DNA of 64,000 bases from Thereva unica. Lineage: Eukaryota > Arthropoda > Insecta > Diptera > Therevidae. Below, piece after piece: positions 36,780-48,249 of this stretch. The stretch is from assembly GCA_949987705.1 (NCBI GenBank), contig OX465282.1:127430310-127494309 (forward strand), read 5' to 3'. Positions within the stretch are counted from its first letter, which is position 1, and each line of letters opens with the position of its first letter. The position numbers and the translations under genes are program-made. The notes beneath the pieces were generated by a model. It did not search any database. It saw only the letters and a list, made by a program, of their open reading frames with translations, and was not told the origin of the DNA.

Positions 36780-37490
36780 CGCAAGGACCCTCACACCGAG
36801 ATAAGTTGGCTGGGATTACCATGGTAGTGGTCCTGGACCACTTTCTCGAAGGCAAATTGACGGAGGAGCAGTCCTCCTCGATTTGCGACTCCATCTTGAC
36901 TGAGGTGGGCAAAAGTCTTGAAAGCGATTGCTCATCTCTGTTTTTGGGTGTAAGGCTGCGCGCACACTGCATCAGAATTTGTACGAACTTGTGCGAATTC
37001 TGATGAAATTGTATACATTTTCATCAGAATTCGCACAAATTCGTATAATTTCTGATCCAGTGTGCGAGCAGCCTAAGGGTGAGAGGGGTCTCAATAAGAT
37101 CCTCTGTGCCAACAGACCCATCAGCCGCCAATGACTGACGAATGCTATCGTCAGGCCGTAAGTTTGGTTTTGGGGTGCAACCTCAAAATAATCGAGGAGA
37201 GGGACATTCCCCAATTTAAAAAGATCATCTTCTGGGTTCCTAATGATGTTAGGAAACCGGAACAGGTGCTCCGCAGGATGGCAATTCAAAACCAGTCAAT
37301 TGAAATGGCCACTTGGCATGTGATGGTTAGGAAGGCTGAACGGTAAAATTCTTCCCTTAGCATTGAGGAGAGGTCGCTCATGCAGCTAAAGGAGCAGGGC
37401 ATGTCCCTATTCTACGGCTTCGGTCGAGTTAAAGCCAAGGCGATTAGCCCAAAAGAGGAGGCTCCTGCTGGCTAACATCAGCAGGTAAAA
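36780..37490 (+). pseudogene. DUF4780-like ORF fragment, split by a MITE
   Basis: GKLTEEQSSSICDSILTEVG and SLFLGV before the MITE, then KIIFWVPNDVRKPEQVLRRM, NQSIEMATWHVMVRKAE and SLFYGFGRVKAKAISP after it, follow the order of DUF4780 domains. There the pattern is KLTEEQ, a WIP-type strand, a LLxRLxxQN helix, a W-V strand and a final FFGL/GxV strand. Stops and frame changes break it. This domain is common in insect transposon-linked ORFs, and its role is not established. Confidence 0.6.
36954..37073. mobile_element. 120-bp Harbinger-type MITE with TAA duplication
   Basis: The two halves are near-perfect complements: GGCTGCGCGCACACTG opens and CAGTGTGCGAGCAGCC closes, with an ATTCTGATGAAA/TTTCATCAGAAT core. 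TAA flanks both ends, and the bases outside (GGGTG...GGGTG) are from the interrupted ORF. It can fold into one long hairpin. Confidence 0.86.
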
Positions 37491-37499
37491 TCTCAGGAT

Positions 37500-38325
37500 G
37501 CTGGTGGTCCACCGCGGGACCCAGGATAGCTCCAGCCGCAGCGGATAGCCTTAAAGGATGGGGCTAATCATTCGGGGTATGATACGTCAGAATGACCGAA
37601 TTTGTGATCTGAACTCGATTTACATTCCAGCAGCGAGCTTTCCCAATACTCTCTGTTGTGGAAATTATCTAATAAATTGTCTAATAACCTCCACGGATGG
37701 ACTGTATTCAAGGCTCGGAAAACTTCTAAGAAAAAAATCGTTGGATTCAACTAGAAAAAATAATTTTATTAACATAAAAACCCAAAACAACCTACTCATT
37801 CTCCAATGAAAAGTTAAAAAAAAATTCCGAACAAAAAATCTCTGTCTACTTTTACATAATTCTCTACACCTACTAATTGACAAGAGTACAAAGTATTTAA
37901 TAATCACACAACAAGTGATAACAAATTATTTTTAACACTCTCCATTCTATTGAAGTAAACTAAAATATGAGGAAGGAAGGATTTGTCGGGGATCATTGAT
38001 GATGTGGCTTAATGAGTATGCACAGTGGAATAAATTATACGAATAATAGATTTATGAAGCCGTCGATTTTGGATTTAGGATTATCCGCGGAATACTTGTA
38101 AAAGCGCTCATTCATGGCCCTTCATTAGTCACGAGGGCTCCAGGTAGCTTTGAAAAGATTTCAAATAATTTGGGTCTTGCAATCATATTAATCAAAAAAA
38201 TTTGAGCGGATCAGAAAGTGCACTTTTCAACCCTTGGGTCGAGGAAGTTAGCGTGAAATCAAAGATTGTATTGTCCGAATTCCTCCCTGACTTTAATCAC
38301 TTGCTTTACATTTCTGCTGATATTT
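37500..38325. other. No gene seen
   Basis: AT-rich with no recognisable motif or repeat ends. Confidence 0.45.
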
Positions 38326-38329
38326 AAAA

Positions 38330-39925
38330 CTAGCATAAAACCCGCGTGCCTTGCAACGCCTTTAAATAAAAACTGTTAATTATGTGCAATGTTTTCCTTC
38401 AAAAAAAAAAAAGTCAGCTGTTATTATCTGTAAAAAGGGTTTATTATAGTGCATTTTTTTAATAAATATGGTAAACAAATTGCTGCGTATATCACCTCTG
38501 CTCAACAAATCTGCAAGTTTTGAAGCAGAGATTGGCATGTATATGTCATCAAGAGAAGTGACATTTTAGGGTTTGACGAACGTTCGTTAAGTTTGTTCGC
38601 CTATTTACGTGGGTGCAAGAAATTATGAAGCAATCACAAATGAATATTAAATAAAGTGAATTTCGAGTCGTCGTAATAGTAATAGGGATGCACTGTCCAA
38701 ATTTCAGCCCTATAGCTCCAGTAGTTTGGTAACCCCATTTAACCCCTTTAGGGGATGAATTTCGAAAAATCGCTTCTTAGTGAATGTCCACGTCATTATA
38801 GAGATGCACTGTCAAAATTTCAGCCGTTTAGCGGTTTGGGTTAACCCCATTTAACCCCCTTAGGGGATAAATTTCAAAAAATCGCTCCTAAGTGGATGTC
38901 CACGTCATTATAGTGATGCACGGTCAAAATTAAAGCCCTTCAGCTAGCTTCAGCGGTGTGGGTTAACCCCATTTCACCCTCTTAGGGTATGAATTTCGCA
39001 AAATCGCTTTATAGTGGATGTCCACACCATTATAGGGATGCACTGTCAAAATTTCAGCCCTATAGCTCCAGCGGTTTGGGTAAACCCCATTTCACCCCCT
39101 TAGGGGATGAATTTCGAAAAATCGCTTTATAGTGGATGTCCACACCATTATAGAGATGCACTGTAAAAATTTCAGCCCTATAACTTTAGCGGTTTGGATA
39201 AACCCCATTTCAAGCCCTAAAATAACACTTGTACGGATAATGACCAAATACCAGCGTGTTCAATTTTAAATTGAGGATATTTCTAAAATAACTGATATTT
39301 AAATACTCGTTCCATAACATATCTGATGTTACCAATTCATTCAGGATGCAACAGGAAAAGCCCTCTTTTTTATTGCTTTGCACCCTTTCCTAATAACTCA
39401 CCGTAAAAAACAAAAACCCAGGGAACAGATGAAACAGGTAAAAAACTTCGAGGGAATACAGTCCGTTAATTTTATTACTTTGTATACCTACCGGAAAAGT
39501 ATCATAAAAACTCAGTTTCTGAAAATTTGCTTTACTACTTTTGCTGCCGTATTTGATGTTTTACCTTTTTTCTTCGGACAGTATTTTTTTTTCAGGCCTT
39601 TCTGAGGTTTGAAACAAATAATTTTAAACCAGAATTGTCTAATCTTTCAATTGGTGGCATTAATAATGTTCTACGATATACCTACATTAGCCGAGATATC
39701 AGGCGTAGAGCGTAAAAAATGGTGAAAAATCGTACTAATTAATTAATTAAAAAAAAACTAATCAAAATAGCGAAAAACGGAAACTTACTTCCACCTTCTG
39801 GGGTATCCATGCATCTACAAAAAAAAATCAGATTTCTATCTCTTCTAGTTTGGCTACAATGCGTGACGGTACGCACAAGCAGACACACAGATACACAGAC
39901 ACACACTTTCTTTTATTAATATAGA
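38330..39925 (-). mobile_element. Non-autonomous Helitron, 1.6 kb
   Basis: Read on the minus strand it opens TCTATATTAATAAAAG after an A, passes a GTGTGTCTGTG stretch, and ends GGCACGCGGGTTTTATGCTAG-type sequence before a T. TC...CTAG ends between A and T, plus a GC-rich potential stem (GCGT...ACGC) shortly before CTAG, are the Helitron signature. It encodes no Rep or helicase and contains a tandem array. Confidence 0.75.
38680..39220. repeat. Tandem array of about five 112-122-bp units
   Basis: Each unit carries GATGCACTGTCAAAATTTCA, a CAGCGGTTTGGG...AACCCCATTT segment, CTTAGGGGATGAATTTCG and AAAATCGCTT...GTCCAC. Units start near 38691, 38807, 38919, 39041 and 39159, so unit length varies slightly. 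It lies inside the Helitron. Confidence 0.9.
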
Positions 39926-40200
39926 TAAATCAAACTTTAACAACTATCATGTGATATTTCTAGTGTATTTCTTCATGCTGATTGTACCACCAAAATTACA
40001 AAAATGATATTATAAATGTTCAAGTTGAATTTTCTTCATACAAAAGCCGTTTCGAGAGGGGGGGGGTGTCCACCTACCCCTCCCCGTTCCTACGCCACTA
40101 TATACAGATGTATTCCCGAGTAAATATAATTTAGTTGGGTGATTTTCTTAAAAGAATGCACGAGCCTGCATCTGTAACGTATAGCGAACAAATTCGTATG

Positions 40201-40590
40201 GGCCCTTTTTAGACGAGCGGACACCGAACAGACAAAACTTAACTGTAATCGTTAATTCTCTTTTGAAGCCCGGTGGAGTGTCGGCTGGGCATTTATACGG
40301 GCGGACACCAACGAACGGACAAACGAACGAAAAATGTCAAAAATCATTGTTTTTTTTGTTGCTTTTATAAAAACTTCATGGCTTGCTGTTCTTGCTTTTT
40401 GAAATTTTCTATTGTCTTCTCATCCTAGCAACAACAACAATGCAGGAACTGTCAAAATGTCCGTTCACAGTTCGCTGAAAGTGTCCATGAAAATTGTCTG
40501 CCCTCCCCATCGTCCTCTCTCACCCTCTTCCCTATACACCCAGTTCGCTCGTTCGTTTTGTCTGTTCGGTGTCCGCCCGTCTAAAAGGGG
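40201..40590. mobile_element. 390-bp MITE with about 37-bp inverted ends
   Basis: The left CCTTTTTAGACGAGCGGACA and the right complement share TAGACG(A/G)GCGGACACCGAACAGACAAAAC with few mismatches. ATG flanks both ends and may be a 3-bp duplication. The interior repeats the CGGACACC/GAACGGACAAACG theme. No coding content. Confidence 0.82.
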
Positions 40591-40694
40591 GCATGCCACA
40601 CTGCTATGAAAGCTCCCGCCATAGGCAAGAAAATCTCAAAATGCAGCAACCAGACATATGCACCCTTCTGTTAAAGATGTGAATGGATATTTGT

Positions 40695-41235
40695 AATCGA
40701 CCGGTCCCCCAACTACATAAGTACTAACCACATCCAATGCTGCTTGATCTACCTAATGAACGAGAACCGGGCGACCGAGTATGCTAATCGCATCCTTTAT
40801 GGTCGTCAAGATAATTGCCCGTTTCCTTTCTCTTAAACAATTTTTTAAAGTCCCAATTTTGCTTCCTTTAGTCTTTAGTCTAAAAGAGTGTGCCGTGCTG
40901 CATTTGAAAAAGTAGAATTTTTACTAAGTGCGATTCTTATTATTGGGCAAATATGCTAAAATTCCTAGTTGTTTTTTTTTAATGAACATATTTAAAAAAA
41001 ATTAATGAATAAATTCAATTTGATGACGGATAAAGAAAACTATAGTATGTATGGAATACTCTATCTATCAGTTTTAAGAAGCGTAGGAGCATCCGTACGG
41101 ATTATTAAGTTATCTCTGGTAGCAGGCTTTAATCTACGAAAATATTTTTTTGCGATCTTTTAAAATTTGAATTTAGAAAAGTGTGAGCGTACCGTGCCAT
41201 ACTTGAGATTTCACGCAGGCTAGAAGCGGTCAAGT
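40695..41235. repeat. Interspersed repeat family B, copy 2
   Basis: GGTCCCCCAACTACATAAGT, CCAATGCTGCTTGATC, GAACGAGAACCGGGCGACC and CAATTTTTTAAAGTCCCAAT parallel copies 1 and 3. GCAGGCTAGAAGCGGTCAAG near 41216 parallels 48213 in copy 3. Confidence 0.75.
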
Positions 41236-41239
41236 GTTT

Positions 41240-43315
41240 TTTTTTACCTCGAGCTTTTTAATAATAAAAATTAAACATGATAACTTGAAGCATAAATTTT
41301 ATTTTCTAATTAAAAATACTTCTTTTTTTTATATGTTGTTTCCTTGGGGCACCTGTTCGCAAACAGCACACAATAAAAGTTTTTGGAAATGCCCTGGATA
41401 ACTCCAAAAAAGGACCCAGGAAATCGGGAAGTCATATTCAGATTTTATGCGAAAGCGTTCCTCAAAAATGCCATATTTAAATCTGAACCTATCCTATTTT
41501 CGCGCAGTGTATGTATGTACTGTACATATATCATAACCCGATATTTGACAAATTTATTTCGTATAATGAACCGTATAAAATCAAAACAAACCTCTAAATG
41601 TTAATTAATTATGTTTAATAATTCATTCAATATAGATTTAACATACTTTTTCCTCAATATCATTTTTTCGTAGTGCCATAACAAAACATTAATCTTAATA
41701 TTAATTTGTTGTCAATTGGAATCGAAATTAACCAATTCCATAATATAATTTCTAAATTAATTGAATTTAGACAGAAAACAGCACGAAAATGGTTCAGCCT
41801 TACCACGGGCAATGTGGTCAGCCGCAACAATAATTTTAAATAGTTTCCATATCTGCATATAATAACAAAAACAAAAACAAATAAATATTAATTAATCGAA
41901 TCGAATTAAATTCTCCCTGTCGAAATTCGTGGGGGTGTGATGGTGGAAGGTGAAGGGGGGTCATCGATTACAAAATTAGTCAAATCCTGCATTTACAATC
42001 ACGATGGAACGACGAAATAACAAAAAAAACAGGTTAATAAATTCACAAATGTCCAGGATAATGCAGGATCACATGGATGCCAGGAATTAGCGAATTAATT
42101 ATGTATGAAAATGTGCAAATAAATACGACCCCGATAAATAAGATAAATAATTTGCGATAAAAATCGGTTTTTATGGCGTGTTAATTGAAACTTTCAAGTG
42201 CAGAGCATCATCAAGTTGAAGGTGCACCATTGACACTATACAATTGTGGCAAATATATGCCGTCGGTGCGCATTGAAGTTGATTCATAAGCTTGACCCCA
42301 TCAATTTTATTGGGACCATTGCGAATTTCGCTTGTACGAAGAAACAAAGGAAATAAATACTAATGAAGACTGAAATATTATTTTCTTGATGTTATGATAA
42401 AAAAAAAGCAGCGCCTGTGACTGGGATCCGATTATAAGAAACCGCAATTACTTCATTAATTCCAGCGTTTTCTAAACAACAAACAATTTCCAGTTCAATC
42501 TCATTTCAACCAATAGAAACCGATGCCTCTGGTGGATGTGTGGACTATGGCAAGTTGTCGCAAGAAGTGGATAAAACGTACGATATCCGGCTATGTTCTG
42601 AAGGTTATTTTTGCTGGACATGAAGATTGTTATGTACGCGAGAAACAAGTGAAAAATTTCCTCAACTTCCGGAAATTTCCGCAAAACAATAATTTAATTG
42701 CAACATGACTGCGCAGCTGTGCAGTGGATACCAAGCAAGGGCGTTTCCAGCCAACTAGCTTAGGGGGGTAATTAAAAAAAAAGAAAAAACTGAAATTTTT
42801 TTTTATTCCATAAAGACAAAACAATCGAGATCAAAAAATATAATTTGTATAAAAAGGAATTTATATAATAATAAAATAAAAAATAGGGGTTTTTATTTTG
42901 TTTAGAAAATCGCTTTCTACCCCCTACTTTTTTGCGGGAGGAAGGATGCAGAATTGAAAAAAAAAGTACAAAGCCCCTATTTTTTTTGCAGATTTAGATT
43001 CTTCTTGAAAAAATATGAAGATTTTTGGTATGGCTGGATAGAGTTTGAAAAAATATTTGATACGTGTTTTTTTAGTTTTATTTTTTTTTTTTTCAAAACT
43101 CTTCGAAATAATGGGGTGGTACGGGTGGTCTGAGACACCCTGTATATTGAACTAAGAAATGCGATTCGCGCTCTCTTAATGTAACACGATGTAACGATTA
43201 ACAATTGCTGCGTTTTTTAATCTGTTCTGTTCTTTCCTGGTACAGCTTCCACACAAATTCTTGTCCCCGACAATTACTGAGAACCGTATCCAGGCCAAAG
43301 AGAAATTAAATTTAA
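41240..43315. other. AT-rich intergenic sequence, no gene
   Basis: 41740-42330 is unusually free of repeat-like sequence, with several TAAT-core motifs. 42770-43090 is poly-A/T-rich. No coding motif recognised. Confidence 0.45.
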
Positions 43316-43318
43316 ATT

Positions 43319-43672
43319 AAAGGACCCCGCACGTTTCTTATGGAAAATGACTTTCGGTCAAATTGAACGAGTCTATGTTCTTTGGATAGAGGAAGTCTCC
43401 CTGAACAAAAGTCTCAATGGGCACGAAACCCAAAACTTAAGATTTTTGGTACTTTTAGACATCTGAAGTTTTTCATTTTTCGGTCTGTTGATGTTTTTTG
43501 CGGTATAGCAAAGAAATAATGTCGCATTATTTAAGTAATGCTAGTGTTCATTTAATTATTTTTAATTTTTTTTTTTAGACTTTTGTTCAGGGAGACTTCC
43601 TCTATCCAAAAAGCATAGACTCGTTCAATTTGACCGAAAGTCATTTTCCATAAGAAACGGGCGGGGTCCTTT
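43319..43672. mobile_element. 354-bp foldback element with about 96-bp arms
   Basis: The arm 43319-43414 (AAAGGACCCCGC...CCCTGAACAAAAGTCT) is mirrored almost perfectly at 43577-43672. The central 160 bp is unrelated. No target duplication or coding region is visible, so the superfamily is undetermined. Confidence 0.88.
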
Positions 43673-43858
43673 CCCTTTTCCCTTATACGTTTTTTAAATT
43701 GGCAGTTGACAAATAAAATAAATTCTTTGTTTACTGAATAAAAAACGCGAAAAATTGATAGAGATTTTTATAAAATAGTAAAAGAATTAAAAAGTCCACA
43801 GCCGTAATTTATGCAAATGAAAATTAAAATGTTCCTTGCGTTTTTTTAATGTTCCAGG

Positions 43859-45582
43859 CAGTGCCGTCTTTAGGCATAAGCCGACGATGCCCAGGCTTGG
43901 GGCCTCCGTCTTGAGGGGGGCCTCTTCATATTCGATTTTTTTTTTTCAACAAATTTAAACGCAAAATTCAAATTTTCTTATTAGTTATCCAATGATAAAA
44001 TTAAAAAAACTATTAGCATAAATAATAAGTTTTAATTTATTATTAGCCCAGGCAACGAATGCTCAAAAAAAGGTATAGAGGGAAATGCTTGGAACACAAT
44101 TTTTGACTTCGTAACTTTGTTTGGACTAGTTAGGAGGTGAACATATCAAAAGTCCCCGCCCCTAGCCCTTGAGCTTGGGAAAGAGGGGGGTTTAAAGGAC
44201 CCATTTTTCGGTTTTTCGCTTATATCTGGGAAACTATGCGTCCTAGCGACATGACCATTATAAACAAGCTGATTAAATTTTCTATAAGTTTGGCTCAGTC
44301 AAGTTTTTCGATATCTTGTATAGTTTTCGAGATATATGCTCTTGAAAGTCTGTAATTTTCGAAAAAAAAAAAAAATTTTGCTCTTTATCTACTTCTACTC
44401 TTTAATCTAGTTTTTTTTTTTTTTCATTAATTGTTATTTTATTACTCTCCATGAATTCTTTGGTTTTTCTTATATAATCATCAAATGTATCTCTTAAATT
44501 ATAAAGGTATTTCTCAAGCGAATCAAGTAAGTTAACAACCACAGCTAAGTCCAATGTCTCTTTTTGCAAAGTTTTGTTAGTTGAATTGATTTTAAATAAA
44601 ACAGCATCCCAAAAAATGGTGAGAAGAATATTATCAAATTGAGTTAGTTTTTCGAATAAACTTGAAGACTCGAGTCTAGTCTCACTTGATTGTGTTGTAT
44701 CACTAGAAAGTAGCAAAAGAGGTTTTAAAATATTGCCATAACTTCTACGGAGAGCAGTGAGAGCATCACTTCTGGCTGACCATCTGGTATCGGATAACGG
44801 TTTTAGCAGCTTTTCTTTGTCACGTAGGACTGATACTAACTTTTGCCACCTGCATGTGGATGCCGAAAAAAAGTGTACAATTTCTGCACTAAATAGAAAA
44901 CTTGCGTGACCACAGTACTACAGTCTACGCTTTTAACGCTAATCAAATTCAAAGGTTGGCCAGCGCAAGGTACATACTCAGCGTAGTCTAGCTTGGAGGC
45001 CTGAATATTGTCCTGACATATTTGACGCATTGTCATATGACTGGCCACGACAGTTATTGATACTGATACCATTATCATTTAAAAATGTTAAGACGACTTT
45101 AGACAAATACTCAGCTCCATGACCTTCAATAGGAAAAAATGCCAAAAATCTTTCACGTGGACCATCATTGGTGACATAGCGAATAGTAAAAGTCAATTGG
45201 TCCTGATGTGAAATGTCAGGAGTTGAATCTACACTTATAGAATAATACTTTGCTGCCTTGACTTCATTTATTATTATAATCAAAAATTTGTTTTGCCATC
45301 AGTTCTAAAAGTTATTCACAAATATTGGGGAATACCTAATATGAACGCTTGCTTACATTCACAGAATTTATAAAACACATTCTTTCAATTTTTTAATTAC
45401 ATGGTTTACAATAAAGTTTCAGCAAATTAGCATTTAACTAGTTTGGGTAACCTACTTTTTCTTTGATTTAAGTGGGTTTTAGTATTTGTCAATTGACTTT
45501 TAAGCCTAATGCTTTATGAATATTTTAGGGTGGCCTCTATCTGTAGTGGCTTAGGGCCTCGCAATCTATAAAGACGGCACTG
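43859..45582 (-). mobile_element. hAT transposon with intact ends and 8-bp target duplication
   Basis: CAGTGCCGTCTTTA at 43859-43872 and its exact inverse at 45569-45582. The 8-bp GTTCCAGG sits on both sides (43851-43858 and 45583-45590). CAGTG ends and an 8-bp duplication are diagnostic for hAT. At 1.72 kb it is shorter than full-length autonomous relatives, and its transposase frame is broken. Confidence 0.95.
44402..45290 (-). pseudogene. hAT transposase (ZMYM/DUF4371-like), broken
   Basis: From right to left: EVKAAKYYSISVDSTPDISH (first catalytic Asp in VDST), QLTFTIRYV, ERFLAFFPIEGHGAEYL, NNCRGQSYDNASNMSGQYSG (second Asp in YDNASNM), a frameshift near 45000, ASKLDYAEYVPCAGQPLNLI, YTFFRHPHAGGK, another frame change, then a poorly conserved tail from about 44716 to 44402. 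The N-terminal zinc-finger region and the hAT C-terminal dimerisation block with the catalytic Glu were not found. It was a DNA cut-and-paste enzyme and is now dead by frameshift and truncation. Confidence 0.9.
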
Positions 45583-45599
45583 GTTCCAGGACAGAACAG

Positions 45600-47225
45600 G
45601 TTTAAAAAACGCACCTAATATTAAAGAGACTAATAGTATCAACGTATGTCGCGTATATTTAGAAAAGGGAACCCGTGCAAAGGAAGAAGTTCATCACTTC
45701 TCTTTCGGCGCTTGAGCAGTTAACTTCGGTTTGTTTACATAGCGTGCCATATTAGCTTAAGTCACGGGTATCGGTCCCTTCCACGACTCTCCAGGAGAAA
45801 AAATTCACAGTCATAGATCGCCGACTAGATTCACCATACACTTAACTTTTTTGTTTGTAATATTAGTAATTTTTAAGAATAAAAATAAATAAGGGAACGC
45901 AAATCTTGGGGGGGGGGGGGTAATTACCCAATTACCCCCCTCTGAAACCGCCACTGATACCAAGTAAACATTACATATCTTGGTATTTAACGATCGATAC
46001 CCGAAGCCAATATTAAGCGTTTCATTTCGCGAAACCACTAACATAACTTGGTTCTTGCATATTTTACCGGCGCGGTGGTTGAAACCAGTCAGATTCGCTT
46101 ACTGGCGGAAATGTCATAAGATTTTTGACTTCTCTCCTTGGACGAATTTTATATCACAAACAGTTGAAAAACGGAAGAACTTTCAGTGGACAAAAGTCCT
46201 TATCCTGACATACTTTATTCCAGTAACGAAGGTCGTCAGCTTTTCTCAAATGACTTCTCAAGTTGTACATTATATGCATGTTTGCATGTGGGCCTTGTTT
46301 TTCGTTCATCGACCAGTCAATGTAGGTCTGAACTCCCGATTTCGGCGTAGATCAATCCTATAAATCTACTGGACTTTAGATACGAGTATGCATATCATTT
46401 ACTTCTTCTTGATATCGTAGTTCGGTGCCCTATAAGAAATTCCACAAGCACTCATGTGGTATGTTTATAGTCTTTTTATGGTACTGAAATTTGGTCAAAT
46501 TTTTTGATAAGGAACTTTTATTGGAGAATGCCTTAATGCGACGTTAATTAATTTGTAACTTTATATCAATTCAAATTGAAATTTTTAACCAGTTACCAAC
46601 ACATTGCTGCCATCAAAGTGACCATAAAGAACGCGAATTTTTCTTCATAAGATTAATTCAACTAAAATTAACCAAAAACTACAGTTCTAAAAGTTAGAAA
46701 GCCAGAGCACCTAATTTAAACGAGATCGAGATTATTGTTGATCGCGAAAATGGCGTTGTTAAGCCAGAACTACAATAAAAAGCAGTGCAGTGCAGCGTAG
46801 TGAAAGTTGGACTTTCTGTAACTGAATGAGGAAACTCACATTAACTTCACTACCTTGCACTACACTACGGTGTACTGCCTGAGATCAGTTATCCTTCAAC
46901 AAAAACTGAAAAGAGGCGGAATTTTTTATCACTTTTAGACTTGGAATATTCTTAGGAAGGTGGAGGCGGCATTTCTTGGACCTAGAAATTTTTTGAAAAT
47001 TTCTAATTGTAACTCGTTCCATCCAAATGTCTAAATGTTTCCGTCTAAATTCCGCCTGACAGTATTCAGTCGAATTTCCGCAATTTTCAGTAAATTTTCA
47101 GTACCGTGGTTTCGTCTCTTTCTCACTACCTAAGTAAAGTTTCATTTCGTTTTCCGACTGCTCTTAAACATTGAAAAATTCAGTAAATTTTCAATCTGTT
47201 TTCAGTCTTATATTTTCACGTACAC
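45600..47225. other. Intergenic, no gene; isolated hAT-like end
   Basis: A run of 13 G near 45908 is followed by ATTACCCCCC and CCGCCACTG (45948-45956), which resembles the right end of a hAT element whose left end I could not find. Imperfect inverted GCAGTGCAGTG motifs lie at 46782-46878. Confidence 0.4.
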
Positions 47226-47228
47226 AAG

Positions 47229-47310
47229 GTACGGAGGCCTCGGTAGTCTAGAGGTGATGCGCCTGGCTACCATCTCAGAGGTCTCGGGCTCGAATCCCGG
47301 CAGCCAATTT
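47229..47310 (+). mobile_element. tRNA-like SINE head, second copy
   Basis: CTCGGTAGTCTAGAGGTGAT, GGCTACCATCTCAGAGGTCT and GGGCTCGAATCCCGGCAGCC align with 17906-17973. The 3' body differs from the first copy. Confidence 0.65.
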
Positions 47311-47861
47311 ATCAAAAATTACTTTTTGGCTAAAATTTTACCCAAAAACTGGTATTTTCGAACCAGTGAATACGATAATTGTAATTGATAAGGGCCAACT
47401 CTATGTGGGTCCCGGGTCAAGAAGGTTTCGAGGTTAATGTAAACGAGAGTGTTTTAGATAAACATAGCTCCAATACCATTTTCACTGGTCCGGTACCGGT
47501 AATTTGGGCACCTGTTCAGTGCAAAAGGCCCTAGGTCCTAGAAGATCGGACCCTGGTAAAATACACCGAACACTGGATGTACCTAAGTGATCTGGCGAAC
47601 TCCAAACGGTTTATTTCGGGGTCATCTCGTAACGCGGCAGAAAGGATGTCACGACATTAGTTTTTTGTTATGCGGCAGTTCTGAACTCTGAACTGGAATG
47701 AGCTGAGAGGCTAATCTGATATTGTGGGTATAAGATTGCCGTAAAGACAGTAAAGTTGTATTGGTAACCGAAAAGGACGAATTTGTTCTTCAATGTAAGA
47801 GTATAACAGTTCCAATTTGTAGTCGCCATATTCCTTAGATCTGATACTTCACTAAAAAAGC

Positions 47862-48245
47862 AGTCCCCCAACTAAGCCCTAACCACGTCTAATGCTGCTT
47901 GAACTATGCAATCAAACGAAAACCGGTCTACTAAGTATGCAACACAACAGACATCTAGGGTTTCTTTCGTTTAAAACCGGTATCTTTGGAGTTTTTGCTG
48001 CCTAAGTTTCTCGGTTGTAGATTTTGGGATTATTTTTTTGAAGATGATCGGATGAATATAGGTTGTTTCCCAATAGGCGTTTGGGTTATCCCTATACGTT
48101 ATTTGGTTCATGTTGTCTTCACAATCTCGGAAATTGTCATCAAATTAATTGCTATATAGTCCTATATAATTTTTTAAAGCCCCAATTTTGCTCTCGCTGT
48201 GCGTGCGTGTTGCAGGCTAGGAGCGGGCGAGTTTTATTTTTACAC
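47862..48245. repeat. Interspersed repeat family B, copy 3
   Basis: AGTCCCCCAACTAAGCCCTA, TAATGCTGCTTGAAC, ACGAAAACCGGTCTACTAAG, AATTTTTTAAAGCCCCAATT and GCAGGCTAGGAGCGGGCGAG follow the order seen in copies 1 and 2. An open frame at 48063-48491 starts inside it and is probably fortuitous. Confidence 0.75.
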
Positions 48246-48249
48246 GGGA

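Noticed and set aside
38330..39925. CRISPR-like array because of regularly spaced repeats
   Set aside because: The units are contiguous 112-122-bp tandem copies with diverged bases, not short repeats with unique spacers, in a eukaryotic context.
40060..40100. CCTACGCCACTA as another hAT end
   Set aside because: One base off the usual CACTG end and no partner end was found.
45948..45956. CCGCCACTG as the border of a second hAT element
   Set aside because: No matching CAGTGGCGG end or 8-bp duplication was found nearby, so it stays a possible scrap only.
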